DNA from: Balneolaceae bacterium
GTDB lineage: Bacteria > Bacteroidota > Rhodothermia > Balneolales > Balneolaceae
Reading direction: 5' to 3'
Assembly (NCBI GenBank): GCA_007123715.1
Contig: SKKO01000173.1
Coordinates: forward strand, 1 to 35,550
Length of the DNA: 35,550 bases
How positions within the stretch are numbered: the stretch's first letter is position 1; every line of letters begins with the position of its first letter. This document shows, in pieces, positions 16,222-25,758 of this stretch. The notes below the pieces were generated by a model. The model did not search any database. It was not told the DNA's origin and worked only from the letters and a program-made list of their open reading frames with translations. The position numbers and the translations under genes were made by a program.

Positions 16222-18055
16222 TTTCGATCGGCTGCGATGATGCGATTCGGGCTTTGAAATTTAATACGTGGTTGTAGATATGCTCGCGCTTGATTTCGCC
16301 CGTTAAATACTTTTCTATGAGTAAAGAGGCTATTGGTGTGGCAGAAACCGATCCAAAGCCGGAATTTTCCATAAGTACCGCAATTGCAATCTGAGGATTA
16401 TCTGCCGGCGCATACGCGATAAACCAGCCATGATTTTCACCATGCGGATTCTGTGCAGTACCTGTTTTGCCTGCAATGGAGATGCCCGGGATATATCCAT
16501 AATAGCGCGAACCACCTTCCATCAGGGCATTCATCATGCCTCTGTTTATTTCAGTGAGATAATTTGGCTGGATCCATTCAATTTTTTCGAATACAGGATT
16601 GGTGTACTGCATCTCACCGTTTGGTTCACGTACAGCACTTACAATATGAGGCTGCACCCGGTAACCGCCATTTGCCAAGGATGCTGTGGCAACAGCCATC
16701 TGTAATGGTGATACCGATACCATTCCCTGACCCACACCAAGGCTCATCAGGTCACCAATGCCCCAACGCCTTTCCCCGAAAGTACGGTTCATGTAAGTGC
16801 TGTCAGGTATAATGCCGGATCTTTCAAAGGGAAGATCAACGTTATTTAAAGGGCCCATTCCAAAATCCTGTATCAGTGACGACCAGGTATTTAACTGCCC
16901 GCGGGATGCGATGCGATCCATCATCCAGAAAAAATAGGTGTTGCTCGAGAAGGCAATCGCGCTTACAAGGTTGTAATTTCCCGGATCGGCAAGATCACCA
17001 TACCGCCTGCCCCTAAAGTAAAATCCCGGATTGTAAACTTGTGTTTGCGGAGTGATGAGCCCCATGTGCAATCCAATGATGCCCATGAATGGTTTAAATG
17101 TGGAACCAGGCGGTTGTCTCGCAGATATGGCACGATTAAATAATGGTCGTGAAGGGTCGGTATTGAGCTCCTGCCAATAGTTAAAATCGATCCGGCCTGA
17201 AAGCTTGGAAAGATCATATTGAGGGGCACTAACCATGGCAATGATACCGCCTGTGTGTGGGTCAATAGCCACAAGACCACCCTGTTTATTTTCCATGAGT
17301 TTTTCGGCCAGTGCCTGTATATCGGCATCCAGAGTGGTAATAAGATCGGTCCCTTTTACAGGGGGAATATTCAAATCCCCTTCGTTATATTGTCCTAAGG
17401 CTTGTCCATAGGCATTTACCCGAATATATTCAGTTCCTCTTTCGCCCCTCAGGTAATTTTCATATATATGTTCAATACCGCTTTTGCCAATGTAATCACC
17501 CATACGGATGTAGTCTGATGCCTGCAATTCTTCAAGATTTGCCTCTCTGAGGTAACCGAAAATATGTGAAGCATTTACATCTGTAGGATAATGGCGCTTA
17601 CTTTCAATTGTGTGGCCAATTCCGGGTAGTTGCCACAAATTTTCCTGAATTGCCGAAAAAACTTCAAAGGAGACTTCAGTAAATAATCTTGATGTGCGGT
17701 GCCAAGAGAAATTTTGTGCTTCCCTGATTCTTTGGAATAAAAGTTCTTCGTCAATTTTAAGTAGGGCTGCGAGAATTGGAACTTTATCCGGATTAAATTT
17801 AGCCGGAGTAATAGTGATTGTATAGATGGGTTGATTCTCCACCATTATGATGCCTTTTCTGTCATATATCAGGCCTCTTGAAGGTTTAACCAGCTCCATT
17901 CTCAGCGAGTTCTGCATACTGAGCGGGGAGTAGGTTTCATAGTCAATGATTTGCAGCTGAATTATTCTGCCTAACATCACCAGGAAACCAAAGATTATAA
18001 TTCCCTGCAATACGCGAATTGCCGCCCGACTTTTTTCTTTTTGTATGGTTGACAT
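16214..18055 (-). CDS. mrdA: Penicillin-binding protein 2 (elongasome transpeptidase)
   Basis: D,D-transpeptidase that crosslinks peptidoglycan made by RodA. The 613-residue class B PBP has a short cytoplasmic N-terminus and one membrane anchor (about 13-33). A pedestal domain follows, and the transpeptidase domain has all three active-site motifs: S318-T-F-K321 in PPGSTFK, S370-S-N372, and K530-T-G-T. The pedestal contains SRGLIYDRKGIIMVEN at 59-74, typical of PBP2. Length matches the E. coli protein (633). Start is an ATG. A 130-base gap separates it from mreD upstream, unusually long for this cluster and room for an internal promoter. It overlaps rodA by eight bases. Confidence 0.95.
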   Translation of the reverse strand: MSTIQKEKSRAAIRVLQGIIIFGFLVMLGRIIQLQIIDYETYSPLSMQNSLRMELVKPSRGLIYDRKGIIMVENQPIYTITITPAKFNPDKVPILAALLKIDEELLFQRIREAQNFSWHRTSRLFTEVSFEVFSAIQENLWQLPGIGHTIESKRHYPTDVNASHIFGYLREANLEELQASDYIRMGDYIGKSGIEHIYENYLRGERGTEYIRVNAYGQALGQYNEGDLNIPPVKGTDLITTLDADIQALAEKLMENKQGGLVAIDPHTGGIIAMVSAPQYDLSKLSGRIDFNYWQELNTDPSRPLFNRAISARQPPGSTFKPFMGIIGLHMGLITPQTQVYNPGFYFRGRRYGDLADPGNYNLVSAIAFSSNTYFFWMMDRIASRGQLNTWSSLIQDFGMGPLNNVDLPFERSGIIPDSTYMNRTFGERRWGIGDLMSLGVGQGMVSVSPLQMAVATASLANGGYRVQPHIVSAVREPNGEMQYTNPVFEKIEWIQPNYLTEINRGMMNALMEGGSRYYGYIPGISIAGKTGTAQNPHGENHGWFIAYAPADNPQIAIAVLMENSGFGSVSATPIASLLIEKYLTGEIKREHIYNHVLNFKARIASSQPIENE

Positions 18056-18185
18056 CTAAAATCTATTTTGATGAGGCTACGCAATGAATAACTTGCGGTT
18101 GTTGGAGTAAATTTAAGAAAATTGCAGGATCAATAAGTGATTGAAATTAAAGATTCCGCTCTGTTTTAAAGTAAACGGGTTATGA

Positions 18186-18662
18186 TTAAATATCATCTCT
18201 CACAAGATGAAGAAAACTGCCTAAAAAAGCAGTAAATAATGTCCCGGCTACAAGTAAGCTCCAGACTACGTAATCTGAAGAATATAGCTCTGAGAAGAGG
18301 CTTACTCCATAAAAAAGTAAATTATGAATCAATGCCGAGGCCAGAATGACCAGAAAAACCTGCCAGAAGATGAATTTGCTGTGCGCTATCCTGTTCAGGT
18401 ATCCATACAGTATGAAAACCAATAGAGTTTTCGAAAACATATTCAGGCCCCACAAATCGACCATTGCATCCTGCAGTAAACCTAAAAAAGCAGCATAAAT
18501 CAGGCAGTCCCTCATCGTTCGTTTGAGGCATAACCACAGTAAAAACAATAGCACGAGATCTGCTTCACCCCCGAAAATTTTCAGGTGACGCAATAAAACC
18601 ACCTGTATGGCTATTATCCCAATCCCGTAAAAGAAGGTGCGTATATTCTCAGACCTGATCAA
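18186..18662 (-). CDS. mreD: Rod shape-determining protein MreD
   Basis: Small inner-membrane component of the elongasome, thought to balance MreC in activating PBP2-RodA. The 158-residue protein consists almost wholly of hydrophobic segments (about five spans), with VLLRHLKIFGGEADLVLLFLLW near the N-terminus and GLLQDAMVDLWGLNMFSKTLL in the middle; the latter matches the conserved G-x-x-x-D-x-x-x-G-x-x-G region of MreD. The start is TTG, sharing four bases (TTGA) with the mreC stop, a coupling arrangement that supports this start. The nearest in-frame ATG would lose the first span. Confidence 0.88.
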   Translation of the reverse strand: MIRSENIRTFFYGIGIIAIQVVLLRHLKIFGGEADLVLLFLLWLCLKRTMRDCLIYAAFLGLLQDAMVDLWGLNMFSKTLLVFILYGYLNRIAHSKFIFWQVFLVILASALIHNLLFYGVSLFSELYSSDYVVWSLLVAGTLFTAFLGSFLHLVRDDI

Positions 18663-19486
18663 AATAGCTCGTTTTGTTCATTAATCAGGTTGATAATAGA
18701 CGTGTCCGGTTTAAATTCCATGATGAATGCTTCAGCGAGTGAATTTAAATCAGCAAAGGCATTTAGAAATATGATATGTGTCTGAACACCAATACCCGTT
18801 TCAACTCTTGTAACTTCACCAATAGGAATTCCTTCCGGAAACTGATTGCTTGCACCGGATGTTTGAATAATGTGGCCGGGTTCTACAGGTACGGTTTCCG
18901 GAACATACTGCATAATTAATTCCCGGGGAGATGATGCAGGCCATGAAACAATACCATAAGCCCTGCTTTCCTGAATTTGCGCACTAACCCTGAACATGGA
19001 ATTTGAATACGGCAATACCTGCGAGAAATTTTGATCGGCAATAATGACCTGCCCGATTAGTCCGTCAGAATTGATAACCGGCATTCCGACTTCCACGCCC
19101 TGATTACTGCCTGCATTAACGGTAATGGAACTGTTCATGCTGATGAGGTCTTTGGCTACAACTTTTACCGGTATAAGGGGAACAGCGCTTTCTTCACGTA
19201 AATTCAGTAAGCTTCTCAATACACGGTTTTGTTGTTCAGCTGAACGTAAGCGGCTAAGTTCATCCTGCAGAAGAATGTTTTGCCGGTGCAGATAATTGTT
19301 GGTTGATACAGCTTGGCGATAAATCCGGATATTCGACAGGGGCTGTTCAAGATAGCTTAGAATGGTAACTGATACTTTTCTCATATTCTGTAAACCGCCA
19401 TCGTGCCTGTTAACCATCAGGCCAATGGCAAATACAAGAATAAATGCAGTTAAGATATAATCTTGAACATCAGCGAATCGACGCAT
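18659..19486 (-). CDS. mreC: Rod shape-determining protein MreC
   Basis: Bitopic elongasome protein that activates PBP2 from the periplasm. The 275-residue chain has one N-terminal span (about 9-26) and a coiled coil at about 60-95 rich in Gln/Leu/Arg. Two beta-barrel subdomains follow, with the characteristic SSITVNAGSNQGVEVGMPVINSDGLIGQVI stretch at about 123-152 and a TSGASNQFPEGIPIGEV loop further on. The length is usual. It starts 17 bases after mreB and overlaps mreD by four bases. Confidence 0.94.
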   Translation of the reverse strand: MRRFADVQDYILTAFILVFAIGLMVNRHDGGLQNMRKVSVTILSYLEQPLSNIRIYRQAVSTNNYLHRQNILLQDELSRLRSAEQQNRVLRSLLNLREESAVPLIPVKVVAKDLISMNSSITVNAGSNQGVEVGMPVINSDGLIGQVIIADQNFSQVLPYSNSMFRVSAQIQESRAYGIVSWPASSPRELIMQYVPETVPVEPGHIIQTSGASNQFPEGIPIGEVTRVETGIGVQTHIIFLNAFADLNSLAEAFIMEFKPDTSIINLINEQNELF

Positions 19487-19503
19487 TCACAGCTAAACAA
19501 ATT

Positions 19504-20568
19504 TTAGGTAATTACGGTTTTGTAATAATTCAGGTCTTCAAGAATTTCACCGGTTCCGCGAACAACTGCTGTCAGCGGGTCTTCCGCTATATGAACGGGA
19601 AGATCCGTTGTTTCCATAATCAGTTTATCGAGATTCTTTAATAACGCGCCACCACCTGTAAGCATTATGCCCCGATCCAGAATATCGGCAGAAAGCTCGG
19701 GTGGGGTTTGTTCCAGTGATTTCGTGATAGCTTCAACGATTGTATTTACGGATTCGGATATTGCTTCCCTTACATCCTTTGATGTTACCTGGCGTGTTCT
19801 TGGCACCCCGTTAACAAGATCACGTCCTTTGGTGATCATTTCAAGTTCCACATCAAGGGGTGCTGCAGAACCGATTTCACATTTAATTCTTTCTGATGTT
19901 CGTTCACCAATCAGCAGGTTGTGGTTCCGCCTGAAATAGTTAACGATATCTTCGTTAAGTTCGTCACCGCCTAACCGTACAGATTGTGCATGAACGATAC
20001 CGGAAAGAGCAATCACGGCAATTTCGGTTGTACCGCCCCCAATATCTACAATCATGTTGCCAACAGGTTCGTGAACATTCAGCCCGATTCCGATTGCTGC
20101 CGCCATGGGTTCATCAACCAGATAAACTTCTTTTGCGCCGGCATGTTCGGCACTGTCACGCACAGCGCGGCGTTCAACTTCAGTAATGCCGCTTGGTACA
20201 CAAACAACCATTTGCCGGGTTGTGGAATACCACTTCATTTTCACTTTTTTGATCATATCCCGGATCATCAGTTCAGCAACTTCAAAATCGGCAATTACAC
20301 CATCGCGAAGCGGCCGCACCGTACGGATGTTGCCATGCGTTTTTTCGTGCATAAGCCTGGCTTCGTGACCCGTTGCTACCGGTTCATTCCGGTTATTCAG
20401 GGCCACTATAGAAGGCTCGTTGAGTACAATACCCTGTCCACGTGCATAAACAAGGGTATTGGCAGTTCCAAGATCAATAGCAATATCGGTATACAGAAAA
20501 TCGAAGAGTCCGCTTTTCTTTTGGTTTTTTTTATTTCTTTTGCTGGTTTTGATATAGGTTTCGGACAT
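19504..20568 (-). CDS. mreB: Rod shape-determining actin-like protein MreB
   Basis: Cytoplasmic actin homologue that forms membrane-associated filaments and positions the wall-elongation machinery. The 354-residue protein has phosphate-1 motif DIAIDLGTANTLVY at about 28-41, the connect and phosphate-2 stretch VGNMIVDIGGGTTEIAVIALSG, and the adenosine motif LTGGGALLKNLD. It has a Lys-rich N-terminal extension of about 20 residues compared with E. coli MreB, possibly aiding membrane contact. It is the first gene of the mreBCD-mrdA-rodA set, 99 bases downstream of purH on the same strand; no clear terminator lies in that gap. Confidence 0.97.
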   Translation of the reverse strand: MSETYIKTSKRNKKNQKKSGLFDFLYTDIAIDLGTANTLVYARGQGIVLNEPSIVALNNRNEPVATGHEARLMHEKTHGNIRTVRPLRDGVIADFEVAELMIRDMIKKVKMKWYSTTRQMVVCVPSGITEVERRAVRDSAEHAGAKEVYLVDEPMAAAIGIGLNVHEPVGNMIVDIGGGTTEIAVIALSGIVHAQSVRLGGDELNEDIVNYFRRNHNLLIGERTSERIKCEIGSAAPLDVELEMITKGRDLVNGVPRTRQVTSKDVREAISESVNTIVEAITKSLEQTPPELSADILDRGIMLTGGGALLKNLDKLIMETTDLPVHIAEDPLTAVVRGTGEILEDLNYYKTVIT

Positions 20569-20667
20569 TAGTTGAGTTGCTTTTCAAAATTTTTGCAGAC
20601 AGATCCAAAAATACATCATTAACTGCCTATTTGCGAACATTTTTGTTCAGTATTGTGGGCTAAATTT

Positions 20668-22242
20668 TCAGTGCTTAAAATGGCGTATGTTCGTGAATAC
20701 CATTGCCATATTGTGCTCATCTGCCGCTTTGATAACTTCCTGATCCCGGACACTGCCGCCGGGTTGAATAATTGCAGTGGCACCGGATTGAGCAGCGGCA
20801 ATCACGCCATCCGGGAAAGGGAAAAATGCATCTGAAGCAATCACACTTCCTTTGAGTGAAAGATCAGCGTTCATCGCTTTTCGAACGGCGATAACAGAAC
20901 TTTCTACCCTGCTTGTTTGTCCTGTGCCAATACCGCACGTCGCGCGGTTTTTTGCATAAACTATGGCATTCGATTTAACATGTTTCACAACTTTCCATGA
21001 AAACAACAGGTCGGTCAGTTCATCCTGAGTTGGTTTACGCTTTGTAACTACTTTTAAATCGTTTTGGCTAAGCATCACATGATCGGCCTGCTGATAAAGG
21101 GCCCCGCCAAATATTGAACGAATCCTGAACTCTGATTTACCTGTCGGAAATTTTCTGATGTTGACAAGGCGTCTGTTTTTTTTCTGTTTCAAAAATTCAA
21201 TTACTCCGTCTTCATAGTCAGGAGCAAGAATTATCTCAGTAAAAACAGAATCGATGGATTCAGCAGTCTTCAAATCAAGGGGCTGATTGACGATCACTAT
21301 TCCACCGAAAGGCGATACTTTATCTGTTGCAAAAGCCCTTTGATAGGCATCGTGTAATGTATTTGCTGCCGCTACTCCACATGGAACGGTGTGTTTGAAA
21401 ATTGCAACAGTTGGGAGATCTTCTTTAAAATCTGCCATGAATTCAAGAGCGCTGTCTATATCCAGGTAATTATTGAAACTCAGCTCTTTGCCATAAAAAC
21501 AATCGATATATTCTGATTGGCTGCCATATACAGAAGCCCGCTGATGGGGGTTTTCTCCATATCGGAGTTCGCCGGATTTTGGAACCGATAACGTAAGCAG
21601 TTCGGGCAGTTCCACTCCGTCATAATCACTGAAATAGCGAGCAATGTGCGAATCATAGTCAGCGGTGTGCTCAAATGCTTTTCGGGCCAGGGATCGCCGG
21701 GTTTCGAAAGATATCTGCGATTTTCGTTCAAATTCATCAATAAAATGATTGTATTGACCGGGTGATGTTAGTATGCAGACGTGTGCAAAATTTTTGGCTG
21801 CTGCCCGCACCATAGCTGGTCCGCCGATATCGATATTTTCAACAGCCTCCTCAGGGGTCACATTCTCCTTGTGTATTGTTTTTTTGAAAGGGTATAAGTT
21901 AACGACTACAAGTTCAATTGGGCTTATACCAAGTGATTGGAGCTCATTCAAATCTGGCTCATAACTACTTCTTGCTAATATGCCACCGTGAATTTTTGGA
22001 TGAAGTGTTTTCACCCTGCCGTCCAGGCTCTCTGGAAAACCAGTTAATTCTGTTACATCGATTACAGGGATCCCTTCATTTTTTAATTTTTCTGCAGTGC
22101 CACCCGTACTGATTATTTCAACTCCATGCTTGTGAAGGCTTCTTGCCAGCACGGAAATTCCGGTTTTGTCTGATACAGACAGAAGTGCTCTCTTAATATT
22201 CAGTGGTTTTTCAGGAAATGAAGATAATGGTTGTAGTGACAC
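20668..22242 (-). CDS. purH: Bifunctional AICAR transformylase / IMP cyclohydrolase
   Basis: Carries out the last two steps of de novo purine synthesis: formylation of AICAR from 10-formyl-THF, then ring closure to IMP. The 524-residue protein has an N-terminal cyclohydrolase domain of MGS-like fold (about 15-145; ALLSVSDKTGI, STGGTA, GRVKTLHPKIHGGILARS). The C-terminal transformylase domain carries the catalytic pair K283-H284 in IFKHTVPCGVA, ELRYGENPHQ at 225-234, and a closing SDAFFPFPDGV and IIQPGGSVRDQEVI. The start is a GTG 13 bases after purN. The first ten residues are extra compared with many homologues, so a slightly later start cannot be excluded. Confidence 0.96.
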   Translation of the reverse strand: MSLQPLSSFPEKPLNIKRALLSVSDKTGISVLARSLHKHGVEIISTGGTAEKLKNEGIPVIDVTELTGFPESLDGRVKTLHPKIHGGILARSSYEPDLNELQSLGISPIELVVVNLYPFKKTIHKENVTPEEAVENIDIGGPAMVRAAAKNFAHVCILTSPGQYNHFIDEFERKSQISFETRRSLARKAFEHTADYDSHIARYFSDYDGVELPELLTLSVPKSGELRYGENPHQRASVYGSQSEYIDCFYGKELSFNNYLDIDSALEFMADFKEDLPTVAIFKHTVPCGVAAANTLHDAYQRAFATDKVSPFGGIVIVNQPLDLKTAESIDSVFTEIILAPDYEDGVIEFLKQKKNRRLVNIRKFPTGKSEFRIRSIFGGALYQQADHVMLSQNDLKVVTKRKPTQDELTDLLFSWKVVKHVKSNAIVYAKNRATCGIGTGQTSRVESSVIAVRKAMNADLSLKGSVIASDAFFPFPDGVIAAAQSGATAIIQPGGSVRDQEVIKAADEHNMAMVFTNIRHFKH

Positions 22243-22255
22243 AGTTTATGTTTGT

Positions 22256-22825
22256 TTAGGTGATCAGTTTTTTTATTACCGAGGGGAGCAGTTCATGTTC
22301 CGCCTTCAAGACTCTTTTTGCTAAAATTTCAGGTGAATCTGATGGCAAAACCGGAACTTCTTTTTGTTCAATCATCCGGCCACGGTCATATTCATTGTTC
22401 ACGTAATGCACCGTACAACCGGAGATGGTATCGCCGGACTTTAAGACGGCTTCGTGAACCCGCAGCCCGTAAAACCCTTTGCCGCCAAATTTTGGCAGTA
22501 ATGCCGGATGAATATTGATAATTTTGTTTGGGAAACCGGTAATGACTTCCGGGGGAATTTTTTTCAAAAAACCGGCTAAAACAATGAGATCAGGCTGCCA
22601 TTTTTGAAGTTGATCAATCAATTTTAATTTGAAATCATCCCAATCAGTATCGTTAATCACATTTACCGGGATACGGTTCATTTTTGCGTGTTCAATCGCA
22701 CCGATCCCATCACGATTTGTGATTAAACCTGCTATTTCAATATTTAATTCATTATTCCTGACTGCTTCAATAATAGCCTGGAAATTACTTCCGGAGCCGG
22801 AAGCAAGTACGACAAGTTTTTTCAC
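22256..22825 (-). CDS. purN: Phosphoribosylglycinamide formyltransferase
   Basis: Third step of purine synthesis: transfers a formyl group from 10-formyl-THF to GAR. The 189-residue protein shows the phosphate-binding VLASGSGSNFQAI at 7-19 and the catalytic residues N104 and H106 (INIHPALLPKFGG). The third catalytic residue is D147 in YVNNEYDRG. The length equals the usual 190-210 range. The start is GTG. It lies 13 bases upstream of purH, making a two-gene folate-dependent purine pair. The gap upstream to the AI-2E-type gene is 85 bases. Confidence 0.95.
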   Translation of the reverse strand: MKKLVVLASGSGSNFQAIIEAVRNNELNIEIAGLITNRDGIGAIEHAKMNRIPVNVINDTDWDDFKLKLIDQLQKWQPDLIVLAGFLKKIPPEVITGFPNKIINIHPALLPKFGGKGFYGLRVHEAVLKSGDTISGCTVHYVNNEYDRGRMIEQKEVPVLPSDSPEILAKRVLKAEHELLPSVIKKLIT

Positions 22826-22910
22826 TCTTTAGATTGCTTGCGAAATTTAGCTCGTGTAAAGATAATGAAAAGGGATGGGATTATTTGAATGAATTCGGAA
22901 CTTTACCGTA

Positions 22911-24011
22911 TTATTTTTTTGAAATAGCCACGTTTTTTGCCGGTGTATGCCCTCCCTTTAAAACGTGGTAATGGTTGAAGCTCCAGGTTATCTGGTTTAC
23001 CGTAATTTTGATGATAGTTGCAATCGGTATGGCCACAAGCATACCCAGCATTCCAGCTGTTTGAGCCCCAATCATAATAATAAATAATATAGCCACGGGA
23101 TGAATGTCAGCAGATCTTGAAAATATGAGTGGCTGCAAGACTACATTATCCAGAATTTGAGCAAACATTACCGCAAGAATGCAGGGAATAACAAGTGAAA
23201 AATCTCCGGTTTCAATAATGGCGATCACAATTGAAAATAAGTATCCGATAATTGGCCCGAAGTATGGGATTGAGTTAGCAACACCGATAGCAATACCAAC
23301 GGCGCCCGCATTGTTGAGCCCTGCTACAGATAGTGCCAGCCATGAAACAACACCAACCAAGGTACATTGTAACAGTACGCTTCTGAAATAATGGCCAAGC
23401 CGGGTTTCGATTTTATCAATAAGACTCAGCGTGGTTTCAAAGTATTTATTTGGGACAAGCTGCAGGATATCCCGGCGTATTTTGTGTCCGTCTTTCAGGA
23501 AAAAGAATGTGGCAAAAGGTATCACAAGAAAAGCGGCAAACAGGTTAGTAAAAATACCTATTACGTTGCCGATAATGTCGGATACCCTGCTGAAATCAAA
23601 AATATTTTCTACAAAAATTGCAACGTTATCCCGTATATATCCCTGAGGTATAAAGTCAAAATTAGAACGAAGATGAACTTCAATCTGATTGGCGATCAGG
23701 ATTAAATTTTCAGCATGAAGTTGTCTTGTGAGAAATGCCATTCGGTTTGCGACAATCGGGATAATGCTTGTTGAGATCCAGATAATAAGGAGAAGTACCG
23801 TAGCCAGAACAATGGAGATGGACAAGGTACGATCAATACCGGCAGCCTGCATCCGGTTTACGATTGGGTCGAGCAAGTAGCTGAAAATCAATGCAATCAA
23901 AGCATAGATAGCAAGATTGCTATAGTTGTAAACAATCAATACAACCAGAACCAGCCCGGCAATGAACAAGGCGGTTTTTACAATTTTTTCTAATGTTAAA
24001 TTTTTAAGCAT
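22911..24011 (-). CDS. AI-2E/PerM family transporter-like membrane protein
   Basis: Polytopic inner-membrane protein of the PF01594 family (PerM, YdiK, TqsA), 366 residues. It has about eight hydrophobic segments, two near the N-terminus and the remainder after residue 150, separated by a soluble segment (about 85-140). Family features include the IPFATFFFLKDGHKIRRDI region at about 160-178, and GIAIGVANSIPYFGPIIG followed by DNVVLQPLIFSRSADIHPVAILFIIMIGA in the C-terminal half. Substrates differ widely across the family, so none is assigned. The ATG at 24011 is preferred over a TTG one codon upstream; it overlaps recX by eight bases. Lying in a recA-recX unit suggests cotranscription rather than a shared function. 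Confidence 0.88.
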   Translation of the reverse strand: MLKNLTLEKIVKTALFIAGLVLVVLIVYNYSNLAIYALIALIFSYLLDPIVNRMQAAGIDRTLSISIVLATVLLLIIWISTSIIPIVANRMAFLTRQLHAENLILIANQIEVHLRSNFDFIPQGYIRDNVAIFVENIFDFSRVSDIIGNVIGIFTNLFAAFLVIPFATFFFLKDGHKIRRDILQLVPNKYFETTLSLIDKIETRLGHYFRSVLLQCTLVGVVSWLALSVAGLNNAGAVGIAIGVANSIPYFGPIIGYLFSIVIAIIETGDFSLVIPCILAVMFAQILDNVVLQPLIFSRSADIHPVAILFIIMIGAQTAGMLGMLVAIPIATIIKITVNQITWSFNHYHVLKGGHTPAKNVAISKK

Positions 24012-24681
24012 CAATTTCAGATGTAATGAGAGGCAGATATTTCAAGATGTCAGACCCGGAAAATCCCCGTCCTGACAGATAGTTAAAAATTTTTTGTTTT
24101 CGCTTTTGGAGGTCTGGCTCCCTGAGAAAATGTTTCTTTCTCTTTAACGCCAAATCTAAACAAATCTGTTCTTGAGACAAATTTTCTGCAATATTTTTTA
24201 TTGTTTTCTGTATAGTTATCCGATCAATCTTTTTTTTCAGAAGAGCAAGTTCAATTTTTTTAGGACCCCACTTGTTTATAGCGGCTTTTTCAGTTGCATA
24301 TTTCAGTGCAAAATCAGGATCATTCAGATATTTTTTTTGTAAAAGATCGGTAATCAATTTTTCAATAGTCGCATAACTGAACCCTTTTTTTCTGAGTTTT
24401 TGCCGGATTTCAAATGAAGCGTGGTCTCTCCGCCCAAGGTATCTGAGACTACTTGTTTTTGCCGCTTCATATTCTTCAGCAGTAACGATTTGATTAAACA
24501 AAGAAGGCGTCAACATGACGCCTTCTTTGATTGAAAAATCGGTTAAAGTTTTGATGCATATACCAACCAGGAAATCTTTGTCATTGAAAAGGGAATACCG
24601 GCCGTTGTTTTTCTTTTGAACCTGTATCTTCGTTATGATCAGGGGGAGTTTATTCAAAATGTGATTTGCGTCTTGTATCAC
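24004..24681 (-). CDS. recX: Regulatory protein RecX
   Basis: Cytoplasmic modulator that binds RecA filaments and limits strand exchange. The 225-residue protein has three-helix RecX repeats: AKTSSLRYLGRRDHASFEIRQKLRKKGF at about 75-102, the LLQKKYLNDPDFALKYATEKAAINKWGPKKIELALLKKKI repeat at about 113-152, and a third C-terminal repeat ending NYLSGRGFSGSDILKYL. It is Lys-rich and somewhat longer than E. coli RecX (166). The start is GTG, 18 bases after the recA stop, the usual position. The 3' end overlaps the next gene. Confidence 0.9.
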   Translation of the reverse strand: MIQDANHILNKLPLIITKIQVQKKNNGRYSLFNDKDFLVGICIKTLTDFSIKEGVMLTPSLFNQIVTAEEYEAAKTSSLRYLGRRDHASFEIRQKLRKKGFSYATIEKLITDLLQKKYLNDPDFALKYATEKAAINKWGPKKIELALLKKKIDRITIQKTIKNIAENLSQEQICLDLALKRKKHFLREPDLQKRKQKIFNYLSGRGFSGSDILKYLPLITSEIDA

Positions 24682-24699
24682 ACTATTTAAAATTTAAAT

Positions 24700-25758
24700 T
24701 TATTGATCAGCTTCTACCAGTTCTTTTTCACCTGTGGCTTTTATTCCCACCTCCATTTTATCTGAAGGCATTAATTTTTCGCGTACAATTACTTCAATTT
24801 TATCACATAACTCCTTGTCTTCTTCAAGAAATTGCATTGCAGCATCCGTACCCTGGCCGATAGGTTCACCGTCATAACGATACCAGCTGCCGCGTTTTTC
24901 TATGACATCGAACTCTACTGCCAGATCAAGAATTTCTGAAATCCGTGAAATTCCCTGTCCATACAAAATGTTAAACTCAACAACTTTAAAAGGAGGCGCA
25001 ACTTTATTTTTTGCGATTTTTACTTTGGTACGGTTGCCCAGTACTTCCTCCCCTTTTTTGATGGCACCGATTCGGCGAATATCAATTCTGACGGATGAGT
25101 AGAATTTTAATGCCCTTCCTCCGGTAGTTGTTTCAGGATTTCCAAACATGACGCCGATTTTTTCCCGGACCTGGTTAATGAATACACAGGCTGTACGAGT
25201 TTTACTGACTACCCCGGTGATTTTACGGAGAGCCTGAGACATCAGGCGGGCGTGGAGCCCCATATGGGAATCACCCATTTCACCTTCCAGCTCAGCACGG
25301 GGTACAAGGGCAGCAACAGAATCAATCACAATGACATCAAGTGCCCCGGAACGGATGAGGGTTTCAGTGATTTCGAGGGCCTGTTCGCCGCTGTCTGGCT
25401 GAGAAACCAGCAGTTCATCGGTATTTATGCCAAGAGCCCGGGCATATTTAGGATCAAACGCATGTTCAGCGTCGATAAACGCTGCGTAGCCGCCCGCCTT
25501 TTGTGCTTCGGCAATTATCTGTAGTGCAAGCGTGGTTTTACCGCTGGCCTCAGGTCCATAAATTTCCGTGATTCGCCCACGGGGAATACCGTTCACTCCC
25601 AGTGCAAAATCAACCATAATGGAACCGGTTGAGATTGTGGCAATTTCAGTTGCTGCATGATCACCAAGCCTCATTACCGTGCCTTTTCCATGCTGTTTTT
25701 CAATCTGTCCGATCGCGATGTCTATTGCTTTTTTCCTGTCGTCTTTTGAGGCTGCCAT
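24700..25758 (-). CDS. recA: Recombinase RecA
   Basis: ATP-dependent recombinase for homologous repair and the co-protease that triggers SOS. The 352-residue sequence is canonical: Walker [10 protein letters not shown] at 68-76, Walker B around [26 protein letters not shown] (L1 region), the L2 region [30 protein letters not shown], and an acidic C-terminal tail. It heads the long minus-strand train, with recX 18 bases downstream. Two palindromes lie 54-78 bases upstream of the ATG and could be operator sites for an SOS-type repressor. No LexA gene is in the window. Confidence 0.98.
   Translation of the reverse strand: MAASKDDRKKAIDIAIGQIEKQHGKGTVMRLGDHAATEIATISTGSIMVDFALGVNGIPRGRITEIYGPEASGKTTLALQIIAEAQKAGGYAAFIDAEHAFDPKYARALGINTDELLVSQPDSGEQALEITETLIRSGALDVIVIDSVAALVPRAELEGEMGDSHMGLHARLMSQALRKITGVVSKTRTACVFINQVREKIGVMFGNPETTTGGRALKFYSSVRIDIRRIGAIKKGEEVLGNRTKVKIAKNKVAPPFKVVEFNILYGQGISRISEILDLAVEFDVIEKRGSWYRYDGEPIGQGTDAAMQFLEEDKELCDKIEVIVREKLMPSDKMEVGIKATGEKELVEADQ

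Noticed and set aside
19984-20571. 195-codon plus-strand open frame opposite mreB
   Set aside because: Antisense to the strongly conserved mreB sequence; its His/Phe-rich translation is a codon-bias artefact.
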